Assembly (NCBI GenBank): GCA_040382055.1
Contig: JBEIGE010000020.1
Location: 1 to 50,490 of the forward strand
DNA length: 50,490 bases
Source: JBEIGE01 sp040382055
GTDB taxonomy: Bacteria; Pseudomonadota; Gammaproteobacteria; Burkholderiales; Burkholderiaceae_C
Direction of reading: 5' to 3'
In this document: positions 8,201 through 15,705 of the stretch, one piece after another
Layout: every line of letters begins with the position of its first letter
How positions within the stretch are numbered: position 1 is the stretch's first letter
Notes under the pieces: model-generated
What the model was told of the DNA's origin: nothing
Database searches by the model: none
The model's input: the letters and a program-made list of their open reading frames with translations, nothing else
Position numbers and translations under genes: made by a program

Positions 8201-9625
8201 ATGGTCACAAAAACCACAGACACCCTGATCCGCAACGGACGGGTCATTACCGCAACAGACGACTATGTGGCCGATGTGCTCATGCGCCACGGTGTCATTC
8301 ATACCATTGGTAAAGACATTGAGGTGGGTGAAGACTGCCGGTTGGTGGATGCAACCGGCCTGTATGTGTTGCCGGGTGGGGTAGACACCCATGTCCATAT
8401 GGAAAACGTGATTGGCCCAACCGTAACTTGCGACACATTTGCCAGCGGGACGAAAGCCGCGGCTTTTGGCGGAACCACCACTGTGGTGGACTTTGCGCTG
8501 CAAACCGCAACCGACTCTCCCCTGGGCGCAATTGCACGGGCACAGCGAAGCGCAGAAAGGCAAGTGGCTGTGGACTATGGGCTGCATGTGATCATCACCC
8601 GCGTAGATGATCAAGTGCTGGCAGATGTTCGATACGCCATGCATCATGAAGGCGTTTCCAGCTTCAAGATGTTCATGGCATACCCCGGCGTCATGATGAC
8701 GGATGACGCCTCCATCTTTCGCATGCTGCGCCAAGTGGGCGCGGATGGCGGGATGGTGGCCTTGCATGCTGAGAACGGTACCGTCATCGACTTGCTTATC
8801 AAGGAAGCATTGGAAGCCGGTCACACGTCGCCGCGCTATCACGCCATGACACGGCCTGCCATCATGGAAGGCGAGGCCACCCACCGGGGGATTCGCCTGG
8901 CGGAACTGGCAGAGGCACCCATTTATTTTGTGCATGTCTCCAGTAACGAGGCGCTCAAGCACATCGTTGCCGCTCGCGCAGAGGGCATTCCGGTTTTTGC
9001 CGAAACCTGCCCCCACTATTTGCTGTTTGACGATTCGGTTTACAGCAGCGACGACTTCGAGATCGCCAAGTTTGTCATGACACCGCCCTTGCGCAAACCG
9101 GATGACCAGAAACACCTATGGCGTGCCCTGCGCTACGACGACCTGCAAGTCATCGCCACAGATCACTGCCCGTTTTGCATGAAAGAAGGTCATTTGGGCT
9201 ACCGAATCCAAAAAATGCGTGGCATTGACGATTTTTCGCTCATTCCCAACGGAGCCCCGGGTGTTGAAACACGATTGGTAAGTATTTTTGATATTGGCGT
9301 GGTCCAAGGAAAACTCTCGCTCAACCGCTTTGTCGAACTCACCTCCACCACGCCCGCCAAGCTCTTTGGTTTATTCCCAAAGAAAGGAACCATTGCGGTT
9401 GGAAGCGACGCTGATGTGGTCCTTTTTGACCCTTCTGCCACACAAACCATTCATGCCAAACACCTGCACAGCAATTGCGACTACACGCTCTTGGAAGGCC
9501 GGAGTCTGCGCGGTCGGGTTGAAAAAGTATTTCTACGCGGCAACCTGATTGTGGATGGCAAGCAATGGCTTGGTCGCGAAGGCATGGGCCAGTTTGTTTC
9601 GCGCGGACAAGTGCGGGGTTTTTAA
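8201..9625 (+). CDS. hydA: Dihydropyrimidinase/D-hydantoinase-type cyclic amidohydrolase
   Basis: A 474-residue amidohydrolase with the full dinuclear zinc site: His64 and His66 (DTHVHME), the lysine to be carboxylated Lys156 (SFKMFMAYPG), His189 (LHAEN), His245 (FVHVSS) and Asp321 (TDHCPF). These are diagnostic for dihydropyrimidinases and hydantoinases, which open dihydrouracil, hydantoin or imide rings. I chose ATG 8201, preceded by AAGGCAG; the frame runs open to 8129, but those extra residues are not family-like. No PydAB or beta-ureidopropionase gene is nearby, so a reductive pyrimidine pathway is not supported. It diverges from the Bug-Rieske operon and probably shares its regulator. 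Confidence 0.92.
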   Translation: MVTKTTDTLIRNGRVITATDDYVADVLMRHGVIHTIGKDIEVGEDCRLVDATGLYVLPGGVDTHVHMENVIGPTVTCDTFASGTKAAAFGGTTTVVDFALQTATDSPLGAIARAQRSAERQVAVDYGLHVIITRVDDQVLADVRYAMHHEGVSSFKMFMAYPGVMMTDDASIFRMLRQVGADGGMVALHAENGTVIDLLIKEALEAGHTSPRYHAMTRPAIMEGEATHRGIRLAELAEAPIYFVHVSSNEALKHIVAARAEGIPVFAETCPHYLLFDDSVYSSDDFEIAKFVMTPPLRKPDDQKHLWRALRYDDLQVIATDHCPFCMKEGHLGYRIQKMRGIDDFSLIPNGAPGVETRLVSIFDIGVVQGKLSLNRFVELTSTTPAKLFGLFPKKGTIAVGSDADVVLFDPSATQTIHAKHLHSNCDYTLLEGRSLRGRVEKVFLRGNLIVDGKQWLGREGMGQFVSRGQVRGF

Positions 9626-9735
9626 TTGTCGGTTTCCAGGTAAATAGACCGTTCAATCCAACGCTTGTTGTACATCAAGCTCCAAGGATGCCCTTGATGC
9701 ACATACCCGAGGCGAGCACCATCTCGTGGACGCAC
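9622..9735 (-). CDS. Possible 37-residue small ORF or gene remnant
   Basis: A minus-strand frame with a GTG at 9735 reads as a plausible protein piece (VRPRDGARLGYVHQGHPW, then KRWIERSIYLETDN) and ends inside the dihydropyrimidinase stop region. The frame is open 10 more codons upstream, to a TAA. There is no clear ribosome binding site and I do not recognise the family. The balanced, protein-like composition suggests either a small protein or the decayed 3' end of a lost gene. Confidence is low. Confidence 0.25.
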   Translation of the reverse strand: MRPRDGARLGYVHQGHPWSLMYNKRWIERSIYLETDN

Positions 9736-9965
9736 AGAATTTAGGATTTTCTTGAATTTGAGGCTTTACGCGTTGCTGAAAACTTTAGATACGCGTTCAG
9801 GACAATTTGCCTCAAGACATTTCATTAGGGTCTTCTGCTTGCACGACTGAAACAAAACATACAAAAGATACAATGTTCACCTTGAAGGGATTCATACAGT
9901 TGAACAATAGGAGCAATCGCGCCGACTTCTGGCCTCAGCTGATCGTTTGAAACCCACAGTACGGC
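9626..9965. other. 340-base intergenic region
   Basis: It holds the upstream region of the GGDEF/EAL gene and one possible minus-strand small frame (listed separately). No convincing terminator, promoter consensus, RNA gene or repeat was seen. By eye it is more A+T-rich than the genes on the left. Confidence 0.5.
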
Positions 9966-12932
9966 ATGCACACTGATCCCAATAACATCATGGCGAGGGT
10001 AAAAGCCGCCCTAGAAGTTAGCCTTATCTGGTTGGGAAAGCTTGTCTTCCCAACCGTGCTTGTATCGCTGTCTGCTTTTGCTCTGATCTGGCAGCTAACT
10101 CAATTTGAAACCAACAATGGAACTTCCTTGCCGATCAAGGTATGGGAGCAGGGAAATCTACAAGCCAAACCTGACCATGAATTCGTTTTAGGTGCTGTGT
10201 CAGCATCGTTAACAACTATTTCATTTGAGACGCAACTCAGCACCCGCGACTTCTGGTTTATGGTGGATGTTCCGCCAAGCCCCAGTGGTCCACCTCAAGT
10301 CATTGAATTCCCGTCACGACACACGTTCAATTTAACGTGTTGGAATCCAACCTCAAAAGAGCAATTAGGCACTGCTGACCGACGTACCACTGAGGGTCAA
10401 ATAAGGACTAGCAGGGGTGGATTTGCGATTTCATCAGCTGGCTTGCAAGGTCTTGCAAGTGTGCTGTGTCGCGGCACTTTCAGAGGACCTGCGAAGATTT
10501 CGGCTAAGGTTTGGGATCCCGACAAACTGGCCTCTGCACAAGTTATCCATGACCAAAGAGGCACGCTATTGGAAGCAGGAATCGGCATTCTTGCGTTGAC
10601 TATGCTCATTACTGCACTGCTAAATCGCAGTTGGCTCTACTGGACATTTGTGGGGTGGCTCCTGTTGAACATGCGCATGGCTGCTCTTTCAGCCGGCACA
10701 GACTTTTATTTCTTCGGTTATTTGCTGGCCCCAGATGAATTAATTAGCGCTAGGCAATGGACTTTGTGCATTTATTTTTCAATGACTGCTGCACTGTTTA
10801 CCCATTTGTTTGACGAGGAATTGGTCAGGGTTAAAGCAGGGTATCCGTTAACGGCAGCTCAATTGATGGCCGTACTTTTGCCTTTTATTTGCTTTTTTTC
10901 TCCGTTCGAAACTATTTTGCAAATTCTGTGGGTAGCCACCTCAATTGGCGCTGTCATATTGATTTACTACCTTTTCAGGATACTCCGCCATGCACGGACA
11001 CGGGTTGCATGGTGGTACAGCGCTTCTATAGTCGTCACTCTCATTTCGAGCTTTAGTGAGATTCTTGCGGCGTCTTTTGGGACACCGTCATTGAGTTATG
11101 GGCTTAACAGCGTAACTTCGGCTATTGCTTCAACTTTACTTGTTTCAGCTGCGGTTGCAGAGCACTTGCGTGCTGATCGGCTTGAAAAATTAGAAGCCCA
11201 GCGTATTTTGCGTACCGCCTACGAAGACTCTCCAATAGGTCTATTTACCATCACACCCCTAGGAGAGATCCTAAAAACGAATCCAGTATTTCGAAAAATG
11301 CTTCAGGGCAATGCTTCCATTGAAATAAAGCATTTATCGGCTATTTTTGACGAGCGCGTATTGCGTGATATCGCAAGCCTTAAAGGATCAAAGTTACGCG
11401 CTATTGAACTCCAGACGCGTGTTCTAGACACCAACAGAGCCGCAGAGAAATGGTATGCCATCAAGGCATCCACGACTGATGGCCTCATGATCGAGGGAAC
11501 CCTTCAAGACATTACCGAAAGATATGCCGCAAATACCCGGCTTGAATTTCTAGCCAACCATGACTCATTGACGGAATGCTTCAATCTGAGGGGTATCTCG
11601 CGCGCGCTGGGTCGCTTGGCTCATCCACCCTCAGCAGTGGCTTATTTCGACCTGAACCACTTCAAGTTAATCAACGATCTTTACGGACATGCAGCCGGAG
11701 ATATTGTGCTTGTTCAGGTAGCCGAACGAATGCAGACTGTGATTGGAGAGAGCGGCATGTTGTCAAGGGTGGGAGGTGATGCCTTTGTCATAGCTTTCAC
11801 AGGCTGCACTGTTACGCATGCGACAACACTATGTGAATCCATCGTAAGCGCCATCTCCAGTGAGCCTTACAGGATTGGTACCCAACGCTTCTCCCTCAAC
11901 GTTTCAGCCGGACTGATCGGTACCGAGCGTTTCGGAGACTCGACACTCAAGGAGATCATTTCTGCAGCAGACAATCTGTGTCGTGTAGCCAAAAAACGGC
12001 CAAATCAACGCTTGATGGTGATGCAAGCGGATGATAATTTCTTCCGGTACCACAAAGATGAACTTCAAATTCTTTCATGTTTGGAGCGCGGTGAAGTTCC
12101 GCAGGGCCTGTTTTTGGTCATGCAACCAGAAATCTCTTTATCTCACCCATTTGACTCCTTGAACTTTGAAATCCTGCTGCGGATGCGCACTTCAGATGGC
12201 AGCATCATTCCGGCTGGCATCATCATCGAAGCTGCGGAAATGTACGGCAAGACGGCCATAATTGACCGCTGGGTAGTTACTACGGCGATTTCCTGGCTGG
12301 AGGCACACTTGAGGGAATTGAAAAACACCCGCTTTGTTAGTATCAATTTGTCGGGCGGCTCGCTCAACGACGAGGCCTTTACAGAAGAAATATTTACTTT
12401 ATTTGCTCAATACCCTGAGGTTCTGTCCTTAGTTTGCATAGAGATCACTGAATCAGTTGCTTTAACGGACGTCAGCAACGTACAAAGATTCATAGATCGG
12501 GTACGCATGCTGGGAGCCAAAGTGGCCATTGACGACTTTGGTGCGGGATATTCTTCCTTTGGATACCTAAGAAGCCTGTCTGTTGATGCTTTGAAGCTAG
12601 ATGGTTCTCTTGTCAAGGACGCAACCCGAAACGCTGCAGGTCTTGCGATCATCCAGGCAATTGGTAGCCTGGTCGAAAACCTGGGAATGAAATCAATTGG
12701 TGAATACGCGGAAGACCTCCCTACCATCAAAGCTTTAGTGAATGCCGGTATTGACTATGCCCAAGGGTATGGCATCAGCAAACCAGTCATGCCGGAGCGT
12801 ATCCTGTCAGCGAAGTCAAGCGCCGACTTCATTGAGGATGCGAATATTTTGGCCTTTATTCTTCAACTACAAAGCAAGGAGAATGACACTATGTCGCTTT
12901 TTGACAACTCTCCAGAAGACCTCATGCATTAA
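9966..12932 (+). CDS. Membrane 7TM-PAS-GGDEF-EAL signalling protein with degenerate GGDEF
   Basis: A 988-residue protein. A first transmembrane helix near residues 18-40 and an extracytoplasmic beta-rich domain (about 45-200) precede seven hydrophobic helices (about 205-400), a 7TMR-DISM-like layout. A PAS-like segment (about 410-520), a GGDEF domain and an EAL domain follow. The GGDEF signature reads GGDAF (603-607) with no RxxD inhibitory site, so cyclase activity is doubtful. The EAL domain keeps its key parts: EIL in place of EAL (735-737), EITESV, DDFGAGYSS near 857 and GYGISKP. It is probably a c-di-GMP phosphodiesterase sensing an external ligand. Its end overlaps the convergent FeeM-like gene by 11 bases. 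Confidence 0.88.
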   Translation: MHTDPNNIMARVKAALEVSLIWLGKLVFPTVLVSLSAFALIWQLTQFETNNGTSLPIKVWEQGNLQAKPDHEFVLGAVSASLTTISFETQLSTRDFWFMVDVPPSPSGPPQVIEFPSRHTFNLTCWNPTSKEQLGTADRRTTEGQIRTSRGGFAISSAGLQGLASVLCRGTFRGPAKISAKVWDPDKLASAQVIHDQRGTLLEAGIGILALTMLITALLNRSWLYWTFVGWLLLNMRMAALSAGTDFYFFGYLLAPDELISARQWTLCIYFSMTAALFTHLFDEELVRVKAGYPLTAAQLMAVLLPFICFFSPFETILQILWVATSIGAVILIYYLFRILRHARTRVAWWYSASIVVTLISSFSEILAASFGTPSLSYGLNSVTSAIASTLLVSAAVAEHLRADRLEKLEAQRILRTAYEDSPIGLFTITPLGEILKTNPVFRKMLQGNASIEIKHLSAIFDERVLRDIASLKGSKLRAIELQTRVLDTNRAAEKWYAIKASTTDGLMIEGTLQDITERYAANTRLEFLANHDSLTECFNLRGISRALGRLAHPPSAVAYFDLNHFKLINDLYGHAAGDIVLVQVAERMQTVIGESGMLSRVGGDAFVIAFTGCTVTHATTLCESIVSAISSEPYRIGTQRFSLNVSAGLIGTERFGDSTLKEIISAADNLCRVAKKRPNQRLMVMQADDNFFRYHKDELQILSCLERGEVPQGLFLVMQPEISLSHPFDSLNFEILLRMRTSDGSIIPAGIIIEAAEMYGKTAIIDRWVVTTAISWLEAHLRELKNTRFVSINLSGGSLNDEAFTEEIFTLFAQYPEVLSLVCIEITESVALTDVSNVQRFIDRVRMLGAKVAIDDFGAGYSSFGYLRSLSVDALKLDGSLVKDATRNAAGLAIIQAIGSLVENLGMKSIGEYAEDLPTIKALVNAGIDYAQGYGISKPVMPERILSAKSSADFIEDANILAFILQLQSKENDTMSLFDNSPEDLMH

Positions 12933-13743
12933 ACATTCGTGACTCAAGTGCGCGTATTTTCGGTTCACTGTGAGCGGTACTGAGAAAATCGTAACGACTC
13001 ATGGAGCTAGACCAGCTCAAAGATGCTGCTTGATTTTCCAAATCATCATCCATTTCCGGGCAAGCCCATGCAAAATTTAGATTTGCGGATTTCGAAAGAT
13101 CAATATCTGGGTGATGAGTCTGGATCACAAATTTAAACAAGGGATGATCACACGCTTTCCAAGATTCCAGGGCTTGCTCTGGTGACAGAGACATGACACG
13201 ATGCGGTATTCCACCAACATGCGCCATCGTACTGAATTTCCCAGGCTCACCCACATCTGAGAATAGCAAGGCGTCATATATTCGGTCTACTGGTCGGCGA
13301 CCTACGGCCATCATCCAATCAACGTTCTGTAATCTGCAGTATTGGTAAAGCGCTTTGAAAAGTGCATTTCGAACCAAAGATGAATTGGGACTTCCTTGGA
13401 CACATAAACGCGTCGTTTCAACCATCCTTACCGTTTGGTATCTTGCGGGCAGCCTGACTGATGCCTGGAGTGGCAGCGGCTTGAACACATTCGAGTGGGT
13501 TCTAAGAGAACCAAGCAAACTACCATCGAGCTTGGAACGGGCCGTCATTACCTCACAGCCCAACTCATAGTCGGACTCTTCAGGCTGCCGGAGTTTGGCG
13601 CCAAGCTCTGGCAAATGTTTACTGTAGGCATTGGCACGAAGTTCTGCGACGTCCCTCAAATCATGCTGTGATGCTATCCGAACAGTAAAAGGCAGTGTCT
13701 CAGTGGCAAGCTTGTCAAGCGATGAAGTATTTGTCGGTTTCAC
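12922..13743 (-). CDS. FeeM-like N-acyl amino acid synthase / GNAT-type acyltransferase
   Basis: A 273-residue protein with the look of the FeeM/N-acyl amino acid synthase group, which are GNAT-fold relatives of autoinducer synthases. Visible are FTVRIASQHDLRDVAELRANAY, a core strand GSLLGSLRTHSN, the loop METTRLCVQGS-like VETTRLCV, LFKALYQYCRLQNVDWMMAVGRR, and a C-terminal helical extension. Such enzymes join an acyl-ACP or acyl-CoA chain to an amino acid. The start is GTG at 13743 with AGGAG seven bases before it. It is the last gene of a minus-strand run behind an alpha/beta hydrolase, and tail-to-tail with the 7TM-GGDEF-EAL gene. Substrates are unknown. Confidence 0.65.
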   Translation of the reverse strand: MKPTNTSSLDKLATETLPFTVRIASQHDLRDVAELRANAYSKHLPELGAKLRQPEESDYELGCEVMTARSKLDGSLLGSLRTHSNVFKPLPLQASVRLPARYQTVRMVETTRLCVQGSPNSSLVRNALFKALYQYCRLQNVDWMMAVGRRPVDRIYDALLFSDVGEPGKFSTMAHVGGIPHRVMSLSPEQALESWKACDHPLFKFVIQTHHPDIDLSKSANLNFAWACPEMDDDLENQAASLSWSSSMSRYDFLSTAHSEPKIRALESRMFNA

Positions 13744-13752
13744 GGTACGCTC

Positions 13753-13780
13753 CTAGTCTGGGAATAGAACTCCAGTCTAG
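13753..13780. repeat. Imperfect inverted repeat before the FeeM-like gene
   Basis: Bases 13753-13761 (ctagtctgg) and 13772-13780 (ccagtctag) are inverted copies with one central mismatch and a 10-base spacer. The near arm overlaps the ribosome binding site of the FeeM-like gene. It could be an operator or a 5' UTR hairpin that masks translation initiation; it could also be chance. Confidence 0.35.
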
Positions 13781-13883
13781 ATATGCATTCGCTTTTCAAA
13801 CAAGTAAATTAAACCCGAAAACCCCCCTTATTCAGCCCAATGATCGGAGTCACCCTCTATCCTTTTGTCCATTGGCTGCAAAC

Positions 13884-15656
13884 TCAGTTCAGGCTGGCTG
13901 TGCCCAAGCTTTGCAGGTAGTTGCGCAAAGCAGGGCGCCAAAGCTCAGGGCTTTGGTAGATAAAGTGGCCATCATCCATCGATGCGGGGAAGAGGAGCAA
14001 GGTCGCCTGTCCACCGGCTTGGGTAAATGCTTTGTGGGCTTCGCGGATAGTAGTGGCCGAGTAGCGGCTGTCGTTCTCGGCAAACAACCACAAGCCAGGG
14101 ACGCGACTGGTTTTGCCAAACTCGGCAAAGCCGTCAATCATGATCTGGTTCATCTGGCTGGCTGGCACATTGACTGGGCTGCGTCTTATCTGCGTTTTAG
14201 AAACGGTTGTTGTTTCACGGCTGGTCAGCCCGGATGTTTTTCGCACTGTCTCGGTTTTGGTGAGGGTATATGGGGGGGGGGTATAGGTACCCGCATCGGT
14301 ACGACCCCCTGAGAAGTTAATCACGCCAACCACGCCCGGCAAATTCATGCCGGCAAGATACATGACCGCATAACCACCCGCAGATTGGCCACCAAGCACG
14401 ACCCGTCGCATATCGAGCAGCGGCAATCTGGGCAGATACTGCAGTACTGGGGCAATTTCGCTGGCGTGCACCTGGGCCTTGTAGGTTGGGTTAAAGTCAT
14501 CACGCACCTGCTCAATACTGTAAAGCCCGTCGGAAAATCCTACGCCCATACGCGACGGAAAGGCCACTGCCCACCCAAAATTCAAGAACTCCCGCGCTAC
14601 CACCATATTCACCATGCGCTGGCGAAACTCTACCCAAGGTGATTCGGGCTCAACATCTCCGTGGTTAAAAACCATCACAGGGAATGGTCCAGTTCCTGTT
14701 GGATAGAGCACTGTAAGCTCTCTGAGTTCAGCACCGGGTGAGTTGGGTACAAGATAGCGCATCACCTGCTCACGCCAAGCCAATTGCACTCCGGTGAAGC
14801 CGATGATGCCGGGTATCTGGCCCCCATTGAGCCACTGGACAATCAACGCAGCAAACTCGGATTCAAGACCAGTCAAAGCCGTCTGACTGCCCGGCCGACA
14901 ATTGCTGTTACGTTCCTGCTGGCGGTAGCCCGCAGCCACCATTTGGAAGTTGTTGCGGCGTGCGACAAATGCCGTGTCGGTGTAGGACATACCGTCACAC
15001 TGGGCGCTTGGAGCTTGAACTATCAGTACGGGGCGCGTCATTGCCTTCCAGTCGTTGGTGCGGTAGCGACGAAAATCGCTGCTGGCAAAGACCAGTCGCT
15101 TCACGGCGGGCAGCACAGCGCTGGCTGTGATCAGTTCACCCGCGTCAGGTCCAGAACCCGCCAAGTGAACAGGCAAGCCAGGGAAATCGACGTTAAGCTC
15201 GCGTATCGCAGCGCTAATGTCTGCCCTGATGTCTGGCAAGGGTCGCTGGGTCAGTCTTCTCTCGCTCGCATCACTGGGCACATCTGCCACAGCCACAACC
15301 ACGCCCAGTGCATTCAGGTTCGATGCAGCCGAGATCCAGGGCGATGCAAATAACATGCGCACGCCATTCTGGTCACTCACAATCTGAGGATCAGGGAAAG
15401 ATGAAAAATACAATACAACGTGTGAAGGGGAATTGCCCACAGGCGCAGCCACAGCCAGCGGCATGGTCACCTGTTTACCGCTGTACTCGGTGCGGGTAGT
15501 GATGGTCTGCAGGCGCCAAGCAGGCAAGGACCGCTCAACACGTTGTTCAGGCAGGACTTGCGCATGGGCAGCCTGAATACCGGACGCCAACACACAGCAA
15601 TAAAAAAAGCCCAAAAGGCAAAAAAGCATCAGCGTTGAGAAAACACTTCTTGGCAT
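13884..15656 (-). CDS. Exported two-domain alpha/beta hydrolase with a poly-C tract
   Basis: A 590-residue protein from ATG 15656, which gives a clear signal peptide (MPRSVFSTLMLFCLLGFF to about AAHA). An in-frame ATG at 15713 is an alternative. The C-terminal half is an alpha/beta hydrolase: FNHGD oxyanion region, nucleophile Ser425 in GGQSAGG, FAENDSR acid region and the histidine in DDGHF. The N-terminal half also has hydrolase-like order, but its elbow reads AGSGPDAG, so it is probably an inactive copy. A run of ten C on the coding strand (14272-14281) encodes TPPP between nucleophile and histidine. It follows the PAS-GGDEF-EAL gene by 49 bases. The substrate is unknown. Confidence 0.78.
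   Translation of the reverse strand: MPRSVFSTLMLFCLLGFFYCCVLASGIQAAHAQVLPEQRVERSLPAWRLQTITTRTEYSGKQVTMPLAVAAPVGNSPSHVVLYFSSFPDPQIVSDQNGVRMLFASPWISAASNLNALGVVVAVADVPSDASERRLTQRPLPDIRADISAAIRELNVDFPGLPVHLAGSGPDAGELITASAVLPAVKRLVFASSDFRRYRTNDWKAMTRPVLIVQAPSAQCDGMSYTDTAFVARRNNFQMVAAGYRQQERNSNCRPGSQTALTGLESEFAALIVQWLNGGQIPGIIGFTGVQLAWREQVMRYLVPNSPGAELRELTVLYPTGTGPFPVMVFNHGDVEPESPWVEFRQRMVNMVVAREFLNFGWAVAFPSRMGVGFSDGLYSIEQVRDDFNPTYKAQVHASEIAPVLQYLPRLPLLDMRRVVLGGQSAGGYAVMYLAGMNLPGVVGVINFSGGRTDAGTYTPPPYTLTKTETVRKTSGLTSRETTTVSKTQIRRSPVNVPASQMNQIMIDGFAEFGKTSRVPGLWLFAENDSRYSATTIREAHKAFTQAGGQATLLLFPASMDDGHFIYQSPELWRPALRNYLQSLGTASLN
14272..14281. repeat. Ten-base G/C homopolymer inside the hydrolase gene
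   Basis: Ten consecutive G on the plus strand (C in the coding strand) lie inside the alpha/beta hydrolase gene. A gain or loss of one base would shift the frame before the catalytic histidine. Tracts of this length are known slippage sites in phase-variable genes. Confidence 0.7.
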
Positions 15657-15705
15657 GCAATCCGACGGATCACAACACATCTGTCCGGGCTTTGGCAGCC
15701 GTGAT

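Noticed and set aside
8186..9115. Minus-strand frame of 309 codons opposite the dihydropyrimidinase gene
   Set aside because: Antisense to a complete metalloenzyme with all its zinc ligands; composition (many His/Cys) is that of a shadow frame.
8201..9625. Reductive pyrimidine degradation pathway
   Set aside because: No dihydropyrimidine dehydrogenase or beta-ureidopropionase genes are in the surrounding sequence.
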